Of a DNA stretch of 64,000 nt, positions 40,155 to 51,734 are shown piece after piece (the stretch's first letter is position 1; each line of letters starts with the position of its first letter). The translations under genes were made by a program, and so were the position numbers. Where the stretch lies: positions 868,001 through 932,000 of the forward strand of contig JASPKZ010005703.1 in the NCBI GenBank assembly GCA_030220185.1, written 5' to 3'. The stretch is from Diploptera punctata. Lineage: Eukaryota; Arthropoda; Insecta; Blattodea; Blaberidae. The notes under the pieces were generated by a model. It had not been told where the DNA came from and ran no database searches. It saw nothing but the letters and a program-made list of their open reading frames with translations.

Positions 40155-40735
40155 AAACAGACAACCAACTAACCCACTGACACTATCGAACCCATAGATT
40201 CATGGCCGCGAGGCAGACATAAGCTCTCCATATACCCCTAACCTGAGTCACCGTTTCACAATCATCCCCTCTATAATTTATCTCCCTCAAATCACGATTA
40301 ACTATATTCCCCCACTTCATGCTTGGCTTACTTATTGGGCGATTTCCTTTTATTTTCCTACAAGGTGTTTCCATGCCCTTCGTTCATTCCTCATTCGTAC
40401 TACATATCCTCCTATCGTAGGATATGAGACTTACTTGTTCTTATTATATATCGTTTTCCATACAGATCATATAAGCCTAGCTAACTGTCAATAAAAGCCT
40501 TCTGCATACACCTATCTCTCTTTGTCTCTCTTTAGGTCAAATATGTTCATAAGTACTTTATTCTCAAATACTCGTAATATTTTCTTCTCCCTTAAAGTAA
40601 GAGACCACGTTTCGCATCCATATAAAATAATGAGAGAATAAGTTATATAAATAAATTCAGTTTAACTTTTTTAGAGAGAAGTTGGGATGACGTAATAGCT
40701 GCATTTCCAGAAATGAGCCTATATAAGAACTTAAT
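40155..40735 (-). mobile_element. RTE-type LINE C-terminal fragment
   Basis: The minus-strand frame 40374-40183 reads GNRPISKPSMKWGNIVNRDL, REINYRGDDCETVTQVRGIW, RAYVCLAAMNLWVR. Upstream minus-strand similarity runs to ~40735 with stops. It belongs to the family of 46017-46288 and 48300-48790 but is more diverged. Confidence 0.85.
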
Positions 40736-43069
40736 TAGTAATTTGATATGCTAGCTCGGATGGTAGCAAGTCTGCTTTCTGACTAGCGGGTCCGGTTCAA
40801 TACTACCGGCAGGGTTCAAAATTTAGTTATAAAATTAATTTAATTTAATTTAATTAACTTAAAGAAAAATGTTTAATCTTAGGGGCCGGACGGATAGTGG
40901 TATACAATTTTTAATCGCCAGATTGTGCACCAGATTCCTGAATTAAATTGCAAATCCCTCCAAAGTATTAGTCTACAAAGTCTGGAATAAGATAGAAGGG
41001 TATTGCTAGTAGGTTATAGCGTGCGGGGAAACATAACACCAGGCTTAGAACGTACAGTCCGTAAAATTGAAAAGTGGAACACGATACGCAAAATAAATTT
41101 AACAATTCACTTCACAAAACTTATCACACTGAATATAATCTGCCTAGCTTGACTATTCACTAGCGACATTATAGTTAAAAACGCCACAACTTACACGATT
41201 GAACTTAACTCTATTGCAGAAACAAACTGAATAAGTACTTAAGACTTAGACTTGATTTCACAGGCCATAGTTCTGAAACATGCCGATCCCATTCCGGCCT
41301 TTATTGACTACGAGTAATACACATGTTGAGAAAACAAGTGGTACTATTGATAGCAATTCGTCGGATGGGGAAGTTCAACCAGGTGGCTCCTTCGATGTTT
41401 TTCGGCACCGGGTTTCACCTTCTTTCTTCTCTTCACCTTTATTATCATCATCATCATTAACATCATCAGCCGTCATACACACACTATACACTAATCAAAC
41501 ACATAAGCATATATCCATCCTATATCCTCTCTGCATACAAAACAAGAATACATCATCTATGTAAAAAGGGTCTGCCAAAGTGGTGCGTAAATTGAAAATA
41601 GACCACATTAACGTCATCTATCCGCCCAGCCTGGAATCCGAAGCAGAAAAATGTAGTGGGTGGAATTAGAACATACACATAAGTAAACAAATTATTTCAT
41701 AGTAGCCTAACATTTAATTGAATGTTTATTATATTTATTTTGAAAATTGGTATTACTAGTCCTTTTTTTAATTATGGACCCAGTAATGTTGCATGAACAT
41801 TATTATAAAACAACCTAAGTTACATAATAAATTATAACTAAAATAAATTAACTTTTATCGTATTATCAGAAAATATTTTTGCAGAAGAGCGACGGTAACA
41901 AGGCAGAATTCCTGATATCATTTCTTGTATATTCCTTTCGATTTACTTGCTGTTATTTTCACTTTGCTTCATTGTTTTTTTTTCTCATATTTATTTTGGG
42001 TGTTCAAATATAATATCCATCCATGATTGATACGGGGCTTAGAATAATTTCAGAGTGATTAATAATCAAATCTGAGAATGAAAGGGCAGATAAACTTTAC
42101 TCAAAAACCAGTTATTTCTAGCAAATCTACGACACCGAATCACGACTTCACTTCCATTCCGAAGGAAGACATGTTCAGAATATGTATGCCCTTACAAAAC
42201 CAACGAACTTCCGAATCTCGGAAAAAAATTATAGGCCTACATAGATAAAACGGTATTAATTTTAATAATGATTCTAATAATTTAATAATAAATTATTGGT
42301 CTTGTAAACCAAAAATAAGGATCCTTTTAGAACTTCAAAAGAAAGGAAATACATCTCTTCACAAGTCTCCAAAACTTATATATTTTTTTACATAAACTAC
42401 TCCTTGAATTTAAATCAATTCTCTTAATTTCTAGAACCAGAGGTGAGCACGGTAACAACTAGATTGTCCACTAGAACGGTAAAAAAATATATTTTTAATT
42501 AAAAACATATATTTATTACATCATAAGAAAATATGCACTTTATATGCAATATTTCAGTTATATGAGTCCCCTTAACGCAATCAAGCATTTCAGGTTTTAA
42601 AAGACGCGCATATGAAGGGTATAAAGGTATGATAAATTTTACTATGAATAAATGAAAATGAGATTTATCATGCAAATAAATAACGGTATGAAATGGTGAA
42701 AAAAAAATACAAAAATTCACTTCTAAGTTACAAAGCTATCAGAATCAAACCTTATGGCTGATAAAATAGTGACAAAAGCAAAGCGTCTCACATGACAAAA
42801 GTTCGTGCTGCATAAAGATTACGTATTCATTACGTGACCATTCAATTTTAAACATTTCACCGGCAAATAAAAACATTTTCCTACACAAGATAAGTACACT
42901 TATCTACTGAAACATCTTACTGAAATAACAAATACTGTCATTAGAATAAATATTCAGCACGATTCTACAAAATCAAGTAGTGAAAAATTGTAATAAAACT
43001 CAGGCCTGCTTCGTTTGCTATAAGAATCTTTGGATTTTATCCGACGGAAATATCAAGGGGATCAACTCA
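40736..43069. other. Mostly unrecognised sequence
   Basis: About 2.3 kb with no convincing gene. A degenerate tRNA-like stretch (TGGTAGCAAGTCTGCTTTCT, GTCCGGTTCAATAC) lies at 40755-40805. The segment 41340-41550 (AGGTGGCTCCTTCGATGTTT then ATC repeats) has the feel of a dispersed repeat, but no second copy is present here. Confidence 0.4.
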
Positions 43070-43306
43070 GACTAAATTAATCATCATCATCACTCCAGGG
43101 ATTAGGCAATTGCCCGTTCCGACTTCATAATGCATCAGCCCAACGTCTTCTAGGTCTTCCAACATCACGTCTTCCTCTTGCTTGATAATTTCTTGCTAAC
43201 AATGGATATCTCTCCTTACTCATTCCAACCATATGATCAATACATTTCTGTCTACAATTCGTGACCTTATCCAATAAATCATGGAAATCAGCCGGACTAA
43301 ATTAAT
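43070..43306 (-). mobile_element. RTE-type LINE, short TSD-flanked copy
   Basis: 43081-43278 is the antisense 3' end of the same family as 3481-4243: (ATC)n tail, CCAGGGATTAGGCAATTGCC, TTCTAGGTCTTCCAACATCA. It is followed by 16 extra bases. GACTAAATTAAT flanks it at 43070-43081 and 43295-43306. The truncation point and duplication are those of a target-primed insertion. Confidence 0.87.
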
Positions 43307-44589
43307 GATTTTGATATTTCCTGAAGAATTACGTACTGATTCATCAAATTTACGGGTCACACAATGAAGCGTTTATCAATAAGCACAAATCAACAATAAG
43401 TCTGACAACAAATATATGCTTATGTATCATCAGATACCCGCAAAAGAAGTATAACAACAAGGAATGGCCTGTCATCTTCATGCCTCAAATATTTTTCTTA
43501 GTGCAATGCCATCAGATTGTCTTTAAAACATTTCTGGTTTTCTCTCCTGGCATCGGCGGAATTGTAACCCACTTCTGAGGTCTGTGCGCCTGGAGGGCGG
43601 AGTTGTGATAATAATATGTATGATAATGAAACATCAGAATAGTCCATAAACCTAAACTAAATCTAAATTCCAAACAATAGGCGACCACAGTAATATTTCT
43701 TTAAGGAAAAATTCCTGTGAATCGAATCATCATGAAATGCAATTAGAAGCTCTAACCACAAGACTGCGATAAATTGCATTAAAGAATCAATCAAGATAAT
43801 AATTCGATAAGGGTCTGTCTTGATGTTCTTACGATGGTGTGTCCATTTCAAAACTCCAGAATCCACGGTTCGATCCCAGTTAAGGTCAATTGAGTTCTTC
43901 CGAAGAAGAAAATTTGTTTATGAAAGTTTATCTGGAAATTAAGGCAAAAGCTGTTCGAATTTGGTATAAACTCACATAAAAGTTTTTAAAAAGCGAATAA
44001 ATGAGGAGGGATGAATATTTGTTAGAGGAAGACATATATGGAGCACATTACAGAACGATCGTATATGAAAGACATCCCTAGCAAAGTTTCCAAGTGTTGC
44101 AATTTACACCCAGCGGTTTTATTAGCGCTGAAATATACATTATTGAACCTACTCACTAAACAAAATAAACAACTGTATTGTATATCTTAAGACAAAAAAA
44201 TAGGAAGCGAAATTTTGCTAAATGGCCAAATCTTTCGTACGATAACTCTATGGAAAACAAAGCCAAAGAAAGCAGAATAGCCGCTTCTTCCCTTCAACAC
44301 AGTTCGCAGGCAGTTTTTCTCAATCCTCCACCCCCTCTCTCACTTTCTTATGTTTCACATGCTGAAGCATGTTATTATGATAGTGACACATGTCTGCTTT
44401 GTATAGAATTCACTCTAAGTTTCTTTACGATGTCTTAATTTATTTTATGATCCCACTTAGTATAGTCAACTGTTTAGCGCATGAATCTTCACTAAGTGAT
44501 TTTACTTGCATCATATTCGCTTAGAGTCGATACTCACCTCCATTAAATAAGGTATAAGTACTCAAATTTTGGCATAGCATTTAAATTTG
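43307..44589. other. No recognised feature
   Basis: The frames at 43663-43866 (-) and 44178-44438 (+) are unrecognised. Confidence 0.42.
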
Positions 44590-44760
44590 CCACGATCCAA
44601 AATCCTTAGGACAATCTTGCATTATCAACCTACAGGCAGACGTCCTATTAAGATTTGGGCTAAAATCGTTTGTGGACTTTAACAGTCTCTCTAGGACTAT
44701 AACCTGTATGTCTGAAGATGAATATGATTTCTACATTCATTTTCTTTAAATGTACTTACT
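44590..44760 (+). mobile_element. RTE-type LINE C-terminal scrap
   Basis: Codons resembling KILRTILHYQPTGRRPIK, as in the fragment at 16980-17350 (LRYQPAGRRRPGRP). It is followed by CTGAAGATGAATATGAT. The frame is broken. Confidence 0.55.
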
Positions 44761-45179
44761 AACAGAATCGCCAAGTGCACTAGGATTAAGTGCTACAACA
44801 CAATACGAAGGTTTTGCTGCTATGGAGCCTGAAAGGCTCCAGTAAGCAGAACACCAGAAGATGCCAGTCGTCGTCATAAACTAGTAGCAATAGTATTAGT
44901 AGGACATATATTTTGATTCCAATAATTTAGGTATTAAAAAAATGTGGCGCAGCAACTTGGATATGAGAATAAAAATTCCAAAATAAACTCCAGGATGTGG
45001 AAAGGTATTACTGGAGGTCAGAAATAGTTTCACGAAGATGAAAAATAAAAATATAGTAACATTATAAGACAAATAATATAAATTAAAAACAGCATTCTCT
45101 AAGATATCACAACCAAACAAATAATATTGTATGAGCATGAGATGAGAATTAGTAAAGAAGACTATCAAGCATGGCATAT
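44761..45179. other. No recognised feature
   Basis: AT-rich. A small perfect stem (GGAGCCTGAAAGGCTCC, 44825-44841) is the only structure noticed. The frame 44896-45312 (-) is hydrophobic but low-complexity. Confidence 0.4.
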
Positions 45180-45540
45180 AAGTGGATTCCAGAAAGGAGA
45201 AGAAGAAGAGAAAATCAATTACAACATTGAAAAAGAGTATCAAGGAAGCTAGGGAGAGTATGCAGTCAACAGCAGGACAATGCTTGGACAGATCAGAATG
45301 GTTTTTTAACAATTCGAATAGAAATTTAATTGAATGTATAAACTATTTACACAATGCAGAGATGAATGGATGGACCACATCAATAGAATGGATAACAATA
45401 TAATTCCGAAGCAGATTCTTCATTACAAATCACTAGGTCGAAGAAATGTTGCAAGACCCAGTAAAAGATGGACAGACCAATTCTAACATGAGATCGGAAC
45501 AGACTAGCAGGTCTAATCCTTGATGCTGATGATGATGAAC
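45180..45540 (+). mobile_element. RTE-type LINE C-terminal fragment
   Basis: The frame at 45182-45403 ends INYLHNAEMNGWTTS. After a shift at about 45370, EWMDHINRMDNNIIPKQILH, YKSLGRRNVARPSKRWTDQF follow. A GATGCTGATGATGATGAA tail is at about 45520-45540. Confidence 0.8.
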
Positions 45541-45581
45541 TATTGACTCTCAAAAAATGTATATACATTGTAAATTGTCTC

Positions 45582-45658
<77 letters not shown>
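45582..45658. repeat. (AAT)n microsatellite
   Basis: About 25 AAT triplets with one AAAT interruption. Confidence 0.94.
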
Positions 45659-45660
<2 letters not shown>

Positions 45661-45975
45661 AATCAGGTATTTTAAGTCATTGTCATCTTACTGTGCAAAT
45701 TCTCCGCAGTCTTCTGCCCACTAGCCAAAATCCAAAGGTCTCAATCCTTTCCCGCTTATTGTTGTTACCTCTTTTTTTTGTCTTCCTTTTCCTCGTCCTC
45801 CCCAACGCTCCATAGGGACTTAATTTAGGCCTCATCTTCGTTCCCATTTTCTTCACCTACCCAAACCATTTGATATCTTGCTTTCAATTCAATTATACAG
45901 TCAGATGAATATAACGAAAGACTTATGTAAAAAAAGGACTATAAAACTGGAATATAATGTAAATTGCATACCACA

Positions 45976-45977
<2 letters not shown>

Positions 45978-46013
<36 letters not shown>
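45978..46013. repeat. (AAT)n microsatellite
   Basis: Twelve AAT triplets next to the RTE fragment at 46017. Confidence 0.93.
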
Positions 46014-46016
<3 letters not shown>

Positions 46017-46017
<1 letters not shown>

Positions 46018-46288
46018 CTTACTCACTGGCACTATCGAACCCGTAGGTTCATGGCCGCGCGGACATAAGCTCTCCATGCATCCCTATCCTGAGCTAATCC
46101 TTTCCAATCATTCCCTGTATAATCTACTTCCCTCAAACCATAGTTAATGTTATTCTCCCACCTCATTCTTGGTCTACCAACTGGGCGTTTTCCCTCTGGC
46201 TTTCCTACAAGAAGCTTCCATGCAAATCTTTCATTCCTCATACGTGCAACATGTCCTGCCCATCGCAGTCTACGAGACTTGACTGTTC
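46017..46288 (-). mobile_element. RTE-type LINE C-terminal fragment, open frame
   Basis: Minus strand: VKSRRLRWAGHVARMRNERF, AWKLLVGKPEGKRPVGRPRM, RWENNINYGLREVDYTGNDW, LAQDRDAWRAYVRAAMNLRV R then stop. It is the best-preserved C-terminus of the dominant RTE family in this window. The 5' truncation abuts an AAT array (46289-46340). Confidence 0.92.

Positions 46289-46340
<52 letters not shown>
46289..46340. repeat. (AAT)n microsatellite
   Basis: Separates two oppositely oriented RTE fragments. Confidence 0.94.
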
Positions 46341-46394
46341 CATCCTATTACGCATTATGGGGACTCTTGTCATCTGAACTTCTTTCAAAAACGT

Positions 46395-46875
46395 TAAACT
46401 AAAATATATATATAAAACTGTTAATCCTCGGTTATATTTCAGTTTATGTGGATATGAAACATGAACTCTTACTTTAAAGGAGGTAAAATTATGATGAGTA
46501 TTTGAGAATTAAATTCTTACGAAAAGTTTTGAACCAAAGAAAGAAGGACAGGCGAATTGCGAAGACTAAAAACAGTGAGTTATATGGTCTTCATTGGAAA
46601 CCAGATGTGATAAGAATAGTTTAGTCTCGTAGTCTGCGATGGGCAGGACATATAGCACGAATGGGAATGAAAGAGGAGCATGGAAACTCCTTGTAGAAAA
46701 ATCAGAGGGAAATCTTCTAGTGCGCAGGCCAAGAATGAGGTGACAGAATAACATTAGCCATTATTTGAGAGAGGTAAATTATAGAGAGGATAATTGGAAA
46801 AAGTAACTCTGGATAGGGATGTATGTCTCTGCGCGGCCATGTACCATCGAGTTCGATAGAGTCAGTGAGTTAGTT
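46395..46875 (+). mobile_element. RTE-type LINE C-terminal fragment, degraded
   Basis: Sense copy of the same family as 46017-46288, longer in the 5' direction (TTATGTGGATATGAAACATG, TTCTTACGAAAAGTTTTGAA, GCGATGGGCAGGACATATAG, GATAATTGGAAAAAGTAACT). There are many stops. The two copies point away from each other across the AAT array. Confidence 0.83.
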
Positions 46876-47446
46876 ACAATATTAGTAAATAGCCTACTAA
46901 TTTGTTTTCCTCTTCTCCTTTCCTTTGAATTACCAAATTTCGGATTCATGTTGTGTTATTTTTTTAACAATTGAAGATTTAAAGAAAGAAAAAAGAAGGG
47001 GCTAAGTTCAATTTTGCTGAATTTGAAGTTTAACCTCTTTGTGAATGTGTGTACAGGTGCAGTATTGTGCAGTATATATCACTGGAAAATAAAATGCGAA
47101 AACAAGCTCTGTAAAATAACTGCAATACATTGTGAAACTGTGATGGATATTCATGGAACATTTGTGTAGAAAGATTGTTGTCCTGCAGAATATATTAATC
47201 TGTTCTTAGATCTTTCTCTGAACCCTTCAATTACATATGTACACACACTCGAAATATGAATTAGACATAAATAAGATTAAAACCACTTGAAACCTTATCT
47301 GCTTCAAGAGATTTCACAAACATCCTATAAAATTTCCTTCCAGATAAAATATCAAGCATTCTTGAGTAATGATTCGTTATTAACTAACTCACACATGTAA
47401 CTATTGAAACAAGACTTATAACTTCTTAATAGAATGAGTTGTCCAA
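46876..47446. other. No recognised feature
   Basis: No shared repeat or coding signal. Confidence 0.45.
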
Positions 47447-47590
47447 TAAAATATTAAAATATAAAATTAGTATCTTATAAGTCTATCGTCCTCAACTAAA
47501 ATGAAGTTCTGTTATAAAACTACTCGACGAAGATTTCTAACAAAACTTTATTTTAGTTGAGGATGAATGATTTATCTGGAACTAATTTAT
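47447..47590. mobile_element. Foldback element family 1, short hairpin
   Basis: Arms AAAATATTAAAATATAAAAT ... ATCGTCCTCAACTAAAATGA and TTTATTTTAGTTGAGGATGA ... TATATTTTAATATTTTA pair over ~65 bp. The loop is about 35 bp. It shares the TCGTCCTCAAC / GTTGAGGATGA ends with 28874-29188, but its core is mostly deleted. Confidence 0.7.
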
Positions 47591-48079
47591 ATTTTAATAT
47601 TTTATTACATAACCTCAACGGTACTTTAAAATTAATTTTAGAAGTATTGATTGTCCGATCCCCATGAAGTCAGAATCATCAACAACGGATACATCCCGAA
47701 AGGAAGAAAATATGTCTTATCTCGTTATCAGTTCATCTTGATTCGACATAATAATTGTAAAACTGTTATGGAAAATATATACATAAACAAGTTATCCGAT
47801 AACTTAAAATCTCAGCGCTTAAATATGGACATATGAGATTCAAATTTCATCTGAGAGAGTGCAGATGGTTTTCTGGAAGCAATCATTTCCATGGGGTATA
47901 TTTATTTTAATGTATTATTATCGGGCATTTTACTATCTTCTTCATCATTTGTCTTCTGGAATTAGGCCGATAAACTTTTTCCATATTGACCTATTGATTA
48001 TGGGATGAATAACATTTCCCCCCCCCCTTTGGGTTTAATAATATTTATTATCATCATCATCAACATTGTTAATCCCATT
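47591..48079. other. No recognised feature
   Basis: Includes a C9 run at about 48019-48027. The frame at 47651-47836 (+) is unrecognised. Confidence 0.42.
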
Positions 48080-48084
48080 ATTTC

Positions 48085-48190
48085 ATTGTAGTGTTGTACG
48101 TACCACACAATCACAATCAGGATTAGAACCTGGGACCTCAGTCAGGGGCCGCGCACGCTAGTCACGTGTCCAACCGAGACTGCTGTCAGA
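48085..48190 (-). mobile_element. tRNA-like SINE remnant
   Basis: On the minus strand: CAGTCTCGGTTGGACACGTG (A-box-like), CAGGTTCTAATCCTGAT (B-box-like). Not matched to the families above. Confidence 0.45.
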
Positions 48191-48297
48191 TTATACATTT
48201 GATATATTTTGGATATATTTCCTCATTTAATCATATTTCCCCCAAGGAATGCATGCTTAAATATGAGCACTTATATTACTTCCACACTGTATATAAC

Positions 48298-48790
48298 TAA
48301 CTAACTCACTGGCTTTATCGAACCCGTCCGTTCATGGCCGCGCGGATATAATCTCTCCATACACCCCTATCCTGTACTAATGTTTTCCAATCATCCCCTG
48401 TATACTCTATTTCCCTCAAATCATGGTTAATGTTATTCTCCCATCTTATTCTTGGTCTACCAACTGGGCGTTTTCCATCTGATTTCCCCACAAGAAGCTT
48501 CCACGCATCTCTTTCATTCCCCATCCAAGCCACATGTCCTGCCCAATGCAGTCTTCGAGACTTAACTGTTCTTATTATATCTGGCTCCCTATAAATACCA
48601 TTTAGCTCACTGTTATGCAAGTCTTCTTCATTCATCTGTCTGTTAATCTCTCTTTGGTCCAAAAAAAATTCTTAAGAACTTTATTCTCAGATACTCGCAA
48701 TCTCCTTTCCTCCCTTAAGGTAGGAGTTTATGTTTCACATCCAAATAGTATATTCTCAGTTTAATGGTTTTTTAAAGGATTTGTGACGAC
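48298..48790 (-). mobile_element. RTE-type LINE C-terminal fragment, 115-codon open frame
   Basis: The frame 48662-48315 (-) reads MDQREINRQMNEEDLHNSEL, VKSRRLHWAGHVAWMGNERD, GKRPVGRPRIRWENNINHDL, GDDWKTLVQDRGVWRDYIRA, AMNGRVR, stop. The ATG is internal to the element. Similarity extends upstream to about 48790 in other frames. Closely related to 46017-46288. Confidence 0.91.
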
Positions 48791-49048
48791 TAGAGTCCCT
48801 GTAATGCATAATAGCATGCATTTCCAGAATTGAGTCTATGTACTCTGTATACAGTAGGAATAATCATGTTATGCTGTAATTAGAAACTTTCAGGTATAAA
48901 AAAGTTTTGCCTTTGCAATCTAGGCGGACAGTGATAGCGGGAACGAGTTTTATGTTTGATAATAACCAGTGCATTGTTTCATGGCAGATAATAAGAATGG
49001 CTGACACAAATCGAGTTGAACAATATTTTCTTCAGCGCATTTGTTGTG

Positions 49049-49076
49049 GTGCACACACACACACACACACACACAC
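49049..49076. repeat. (CA)n microsatellite
   Basis: About 13 CA units. Confidence 0.93.
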
Positions 49077-49460
49077 TGCATATTTTAAACAGAAAGATGT
49101 TATATATCTTTATGTCCTTCATACATGCTTATGTACTAAAGGTTACAATTAATAAACTTATTATCAACTTCTAAATTTTCAAAGTCTATTACGCAATCTA
49201 CAACAAAATTCTAGATACAAGTAACGCAAGCAGAATAGGTTGACATACGCATTCTGTAATACTATAGAATCATAAAATAAGTGTTCTTTCCCCAGCGATT
49301 TTGTGTATTAATTTTAAGTGTTAAAACAAACATGGGAAATACTTTCCAACATGTGACAAAAAAAATGTTTGAAAGTTCCAACCATATACCATGCGCATGC
49401 ACCAACAGACGCAAAGCGGTTTACACTATGGAATCACGGGATGCAGCCAACATAATACCA
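49077..49460. other. No recognised feature
   Basis: Unique-looking sequence between the CA run and the 51-bp satellite. Confidence 0.42.
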
Positions 49461-50735
49461 TATTTGAATTCGCGTTGCCAACTAACCTACACGCTAACCT
49501 AATGCAATTTAAGTACTCTAACCTGCGAAACACAAACCTAAAAGCTAACCTAACGCAATTTATGTACTCTAGCCTGTGAAAGACCAGCCTAAATGCTAAC
49601 CTAAAGAAATTTATGTACTCTAACCTCCGAAAGACCAACCTAAATGCTAACCTAAAGCAATTTATGTACTCTGACCTGCGAAAGACCAACCTAAATGCTA
49701 ACCTAACGCAATTTATGTACTCTAACCTGTGAAAGACCAACCTAAATGCTAACCTAAAGCAATTTATGTACTCTACCCTGCGAAAGACCAACCTAAATGC
49801 TAACCTAACGCAATTTATGTACTCTAACCTGTGAAAGACCAACCTAAATGCTAACCTAAAGCAATTTATGTACTCTAACCTGCGAAAGACCAACCTAAAT
49901 GCTAACCTAACGCAATTTATGTACTCTAACCTGTGAAAGACCAACCTAAATGCTAACCTAAAGCAATTTATGTACTCTAACCTTCGAAAGACCAACCTAA
50001 AGCAATTTATGTACTCTAACCTGTGAAAGACCAACCTAAATGCTAACCTAAAGCAATTTATGTATTCTAACCTGCGAAAGACCAACCTAAAGCAATTTAT
50101 GTACTCTAACCTGCGAAAGACCAACCTAAAAGCTAACCTAACGATTTATGTACTCTAACCTGCGAAAGACCAACCTAAATGCTAACCTAACGCAATTTAT
50201 GTACTCTAACCTGCGAAAGACAAACCTAAATGCTAACCTAAAGTAATTTATGTACTCTAACCTGCGAAAGACCAACCTAAATGCTAACCTAAAGCAATTT
50301 ATGTACTCTAACCTGCGAAAGACCAACCTAAATGCTAACTTAAAGCAATTTATGTACTCTAACCTGCGAAAGACCAACCTAAATGCTAACCTAAAGCAAT
50401 TTATGTACTCTCACCTGCGAAAGACCAACCTAAATGCTAACCTAACGCAATTTATGAACTCTAACCTGCGAAAGACCAACCTAAATGCTAACCTAAAGCA
50501 ATTTATGTACTCTAACCTGCGAAAGACCGACCTAAATGCTAACCTAACGCAATTTATGTACTCTAACCTGCGAAAGACCAACCTAAATGCTAACCTAAAG
50601 CAATTTATGTACTCTAACCTGCGAAAGACCAACCTAAAAGCTAACCTAACGATTTATGTACTCTAACCTGCGAAAGACCAACCTAAATGCTATCCTAACG
50701 CAATTTATGTACTCTAGCCTGTGAAAGAAAACAAC
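49461..50735. repeat. 51-bp satellite array
   Basis: About 25 units with consensus GCAATTTATGTACTCTAACC, TGCGAAAGACCAACCTAAAT, GCTAACCTAAM. Because 51 is a multiple of three, both strands stay open for long stretches (minus frames of 232, 79 and 73 codons with a 17-residue period). This is an artefact of period, not evidence of a gene. Part of the array alternates CTGTG and CTGCG units (102-bp higher-order repeat). A few units lack 12 bp. CCTAA, the complement of the insect telomere unit, occurs repeatedly but never in tandem. Confidence 0.95.
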
Positions 50736-51215
50736 GCTCAAAAAAGAGGTAGTGCAAATAATAAGTTCTAAAATTCTGCAGTATACGTGTAAAGTTAATT
50801 AATACATACTTTTTTAGCTGAAATGAAACACGTAGGCTACATACTATTTGTTGACTGCATAGAATTCGTTAAAATCAATACGGCTGCCATGTCTTCATGG
50901 TACGTGTGTAGTTAGTTCAATATCGTAATATCGTAATTTCAATATATTAAAATAATCGTTAGAAAACATGTAAAAATCATTGTAAATGGTAGTAAATAAC
51001 TTGAAAAAATGGAACCCTAAGAGTAAAATCTGACAGGAGTTTATGAGGGTATCTAAAAAGTATTGTCACATGTTGGAAAGTTTAGCCCAAACATGTATCA
51101 TAATTGATTTATTTCTTCTGTATTTCAAGATTTAAGCATTGACCAGTCATTTTTTCCTTAGCCTTCTTGCAGATATTTTCGTATTTGCATATTTGTTTCC
51201 TACCTGGTTTTCTAG
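50736..51215. other. No recognised feature
   Basis: AT-rich; nothing recognised. Confidence 0.45.
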
Positions 51216-51219
51216 CAAT

Positions 51220-51560
51220 CTAACTAACTCACTGGCACTATCGAATCCTTAGGTCCATGGCCGCGCGGACATAAGCTCTCCATACATCCCTATCCAGAGC
51301 TAATGTTTTCCAATCATTCCCTGTATAATCTACTTTCCTCAAATCATGGTTAATGTTATTCTCCCATCTCTTTCTTGGTGTACCAATTGGGCGTTTTCCC
51401 TCTGGTTTTCCTACAATAAGCTTCCATTCTCGTCTTTCATTCCCCATCGTGCCACATGTCCAGCCCATCGGAGTATACGAGACTTAACTGTTCTTATTAT
51501 ATCTGGCTTCCCATAACGACTATGTTGTTCACTGTTCATTCCATATAAACTACGACATGA
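51220..51560 (-). mobile_element. RTE-type LINE C-terminal fragment
   Basis: The minus-strand frames 51617-51411 and 51468-51238 overlap: KPDIIRTVKSRILRWAGHVA, then VGKPEGKRPIGTPRKRWENN, INHDLRKVDYTGNDWKTLAL, DRDVWRAYVRAAMDLRIR. One frameshift at about 51440. Confidence 0.9.
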
Positions 51561-51587
51561 CAGATCTAGAAGGTATTTTATCGACAA

Positions 51588-51668
51588 CCGGCTGCTGGTC
51601 TCACACACGGGTGTCAATCACAGAGGCGAACGATCACCCAGTCAGTTTAGAGATCACATATAGTCAAC
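51588..51668 (-). mobile_element. SINE family F fragment
   Basis: Antisense ACCGGCTGCTGGTCTCACAC, GTCAATCACAGAGGCGAACG, as in 62325-62380. A further piece resembling the same family (GTAGTTACCCAAATTCCTCT) is at about 52398-52440, on the far side of SINE A. Confidence 0.6.
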
Positions 51669-51734
51669 CTGATAAAATTATCCCATTAGAGGTCTTATGA
51701 TGTCCTTAGTACTAGCAAATTAAGCCTTCCATCT

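Noticed and set aside
44825..44841. GGAGCCTGAAAGGCTCC stem as a terminator
   Set aside because: No adjacent gene or T-run; short palindromes are expected at this length scale.
44896..45312. 138-codon hydrophobic minus frame resembling a membrane protein
   Set aside because: Overlaps an RTE fragment on the opposite strand and is Phe/Leu/Ser-rich from AT-rich DNA.
45543..46377. Poly-Asn and poly-Ile frames
   Set aside because: AAT microsatellites in different frames, not prion-like proteins.
49426..50124. 232-codon minus-strand frame with repeated LVFRRLEYINCFRLAF-type units
   Set aside because: It is a by-product of a 51-bp tandem repeat; the other strand is equally open and no start, promoter or splice context exists.
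49461..50735. Interstitial telomeric repeat because of many CCTAA words
   Set aside because: CCTAA is never tandem; spacing follows the 51-bp unit.
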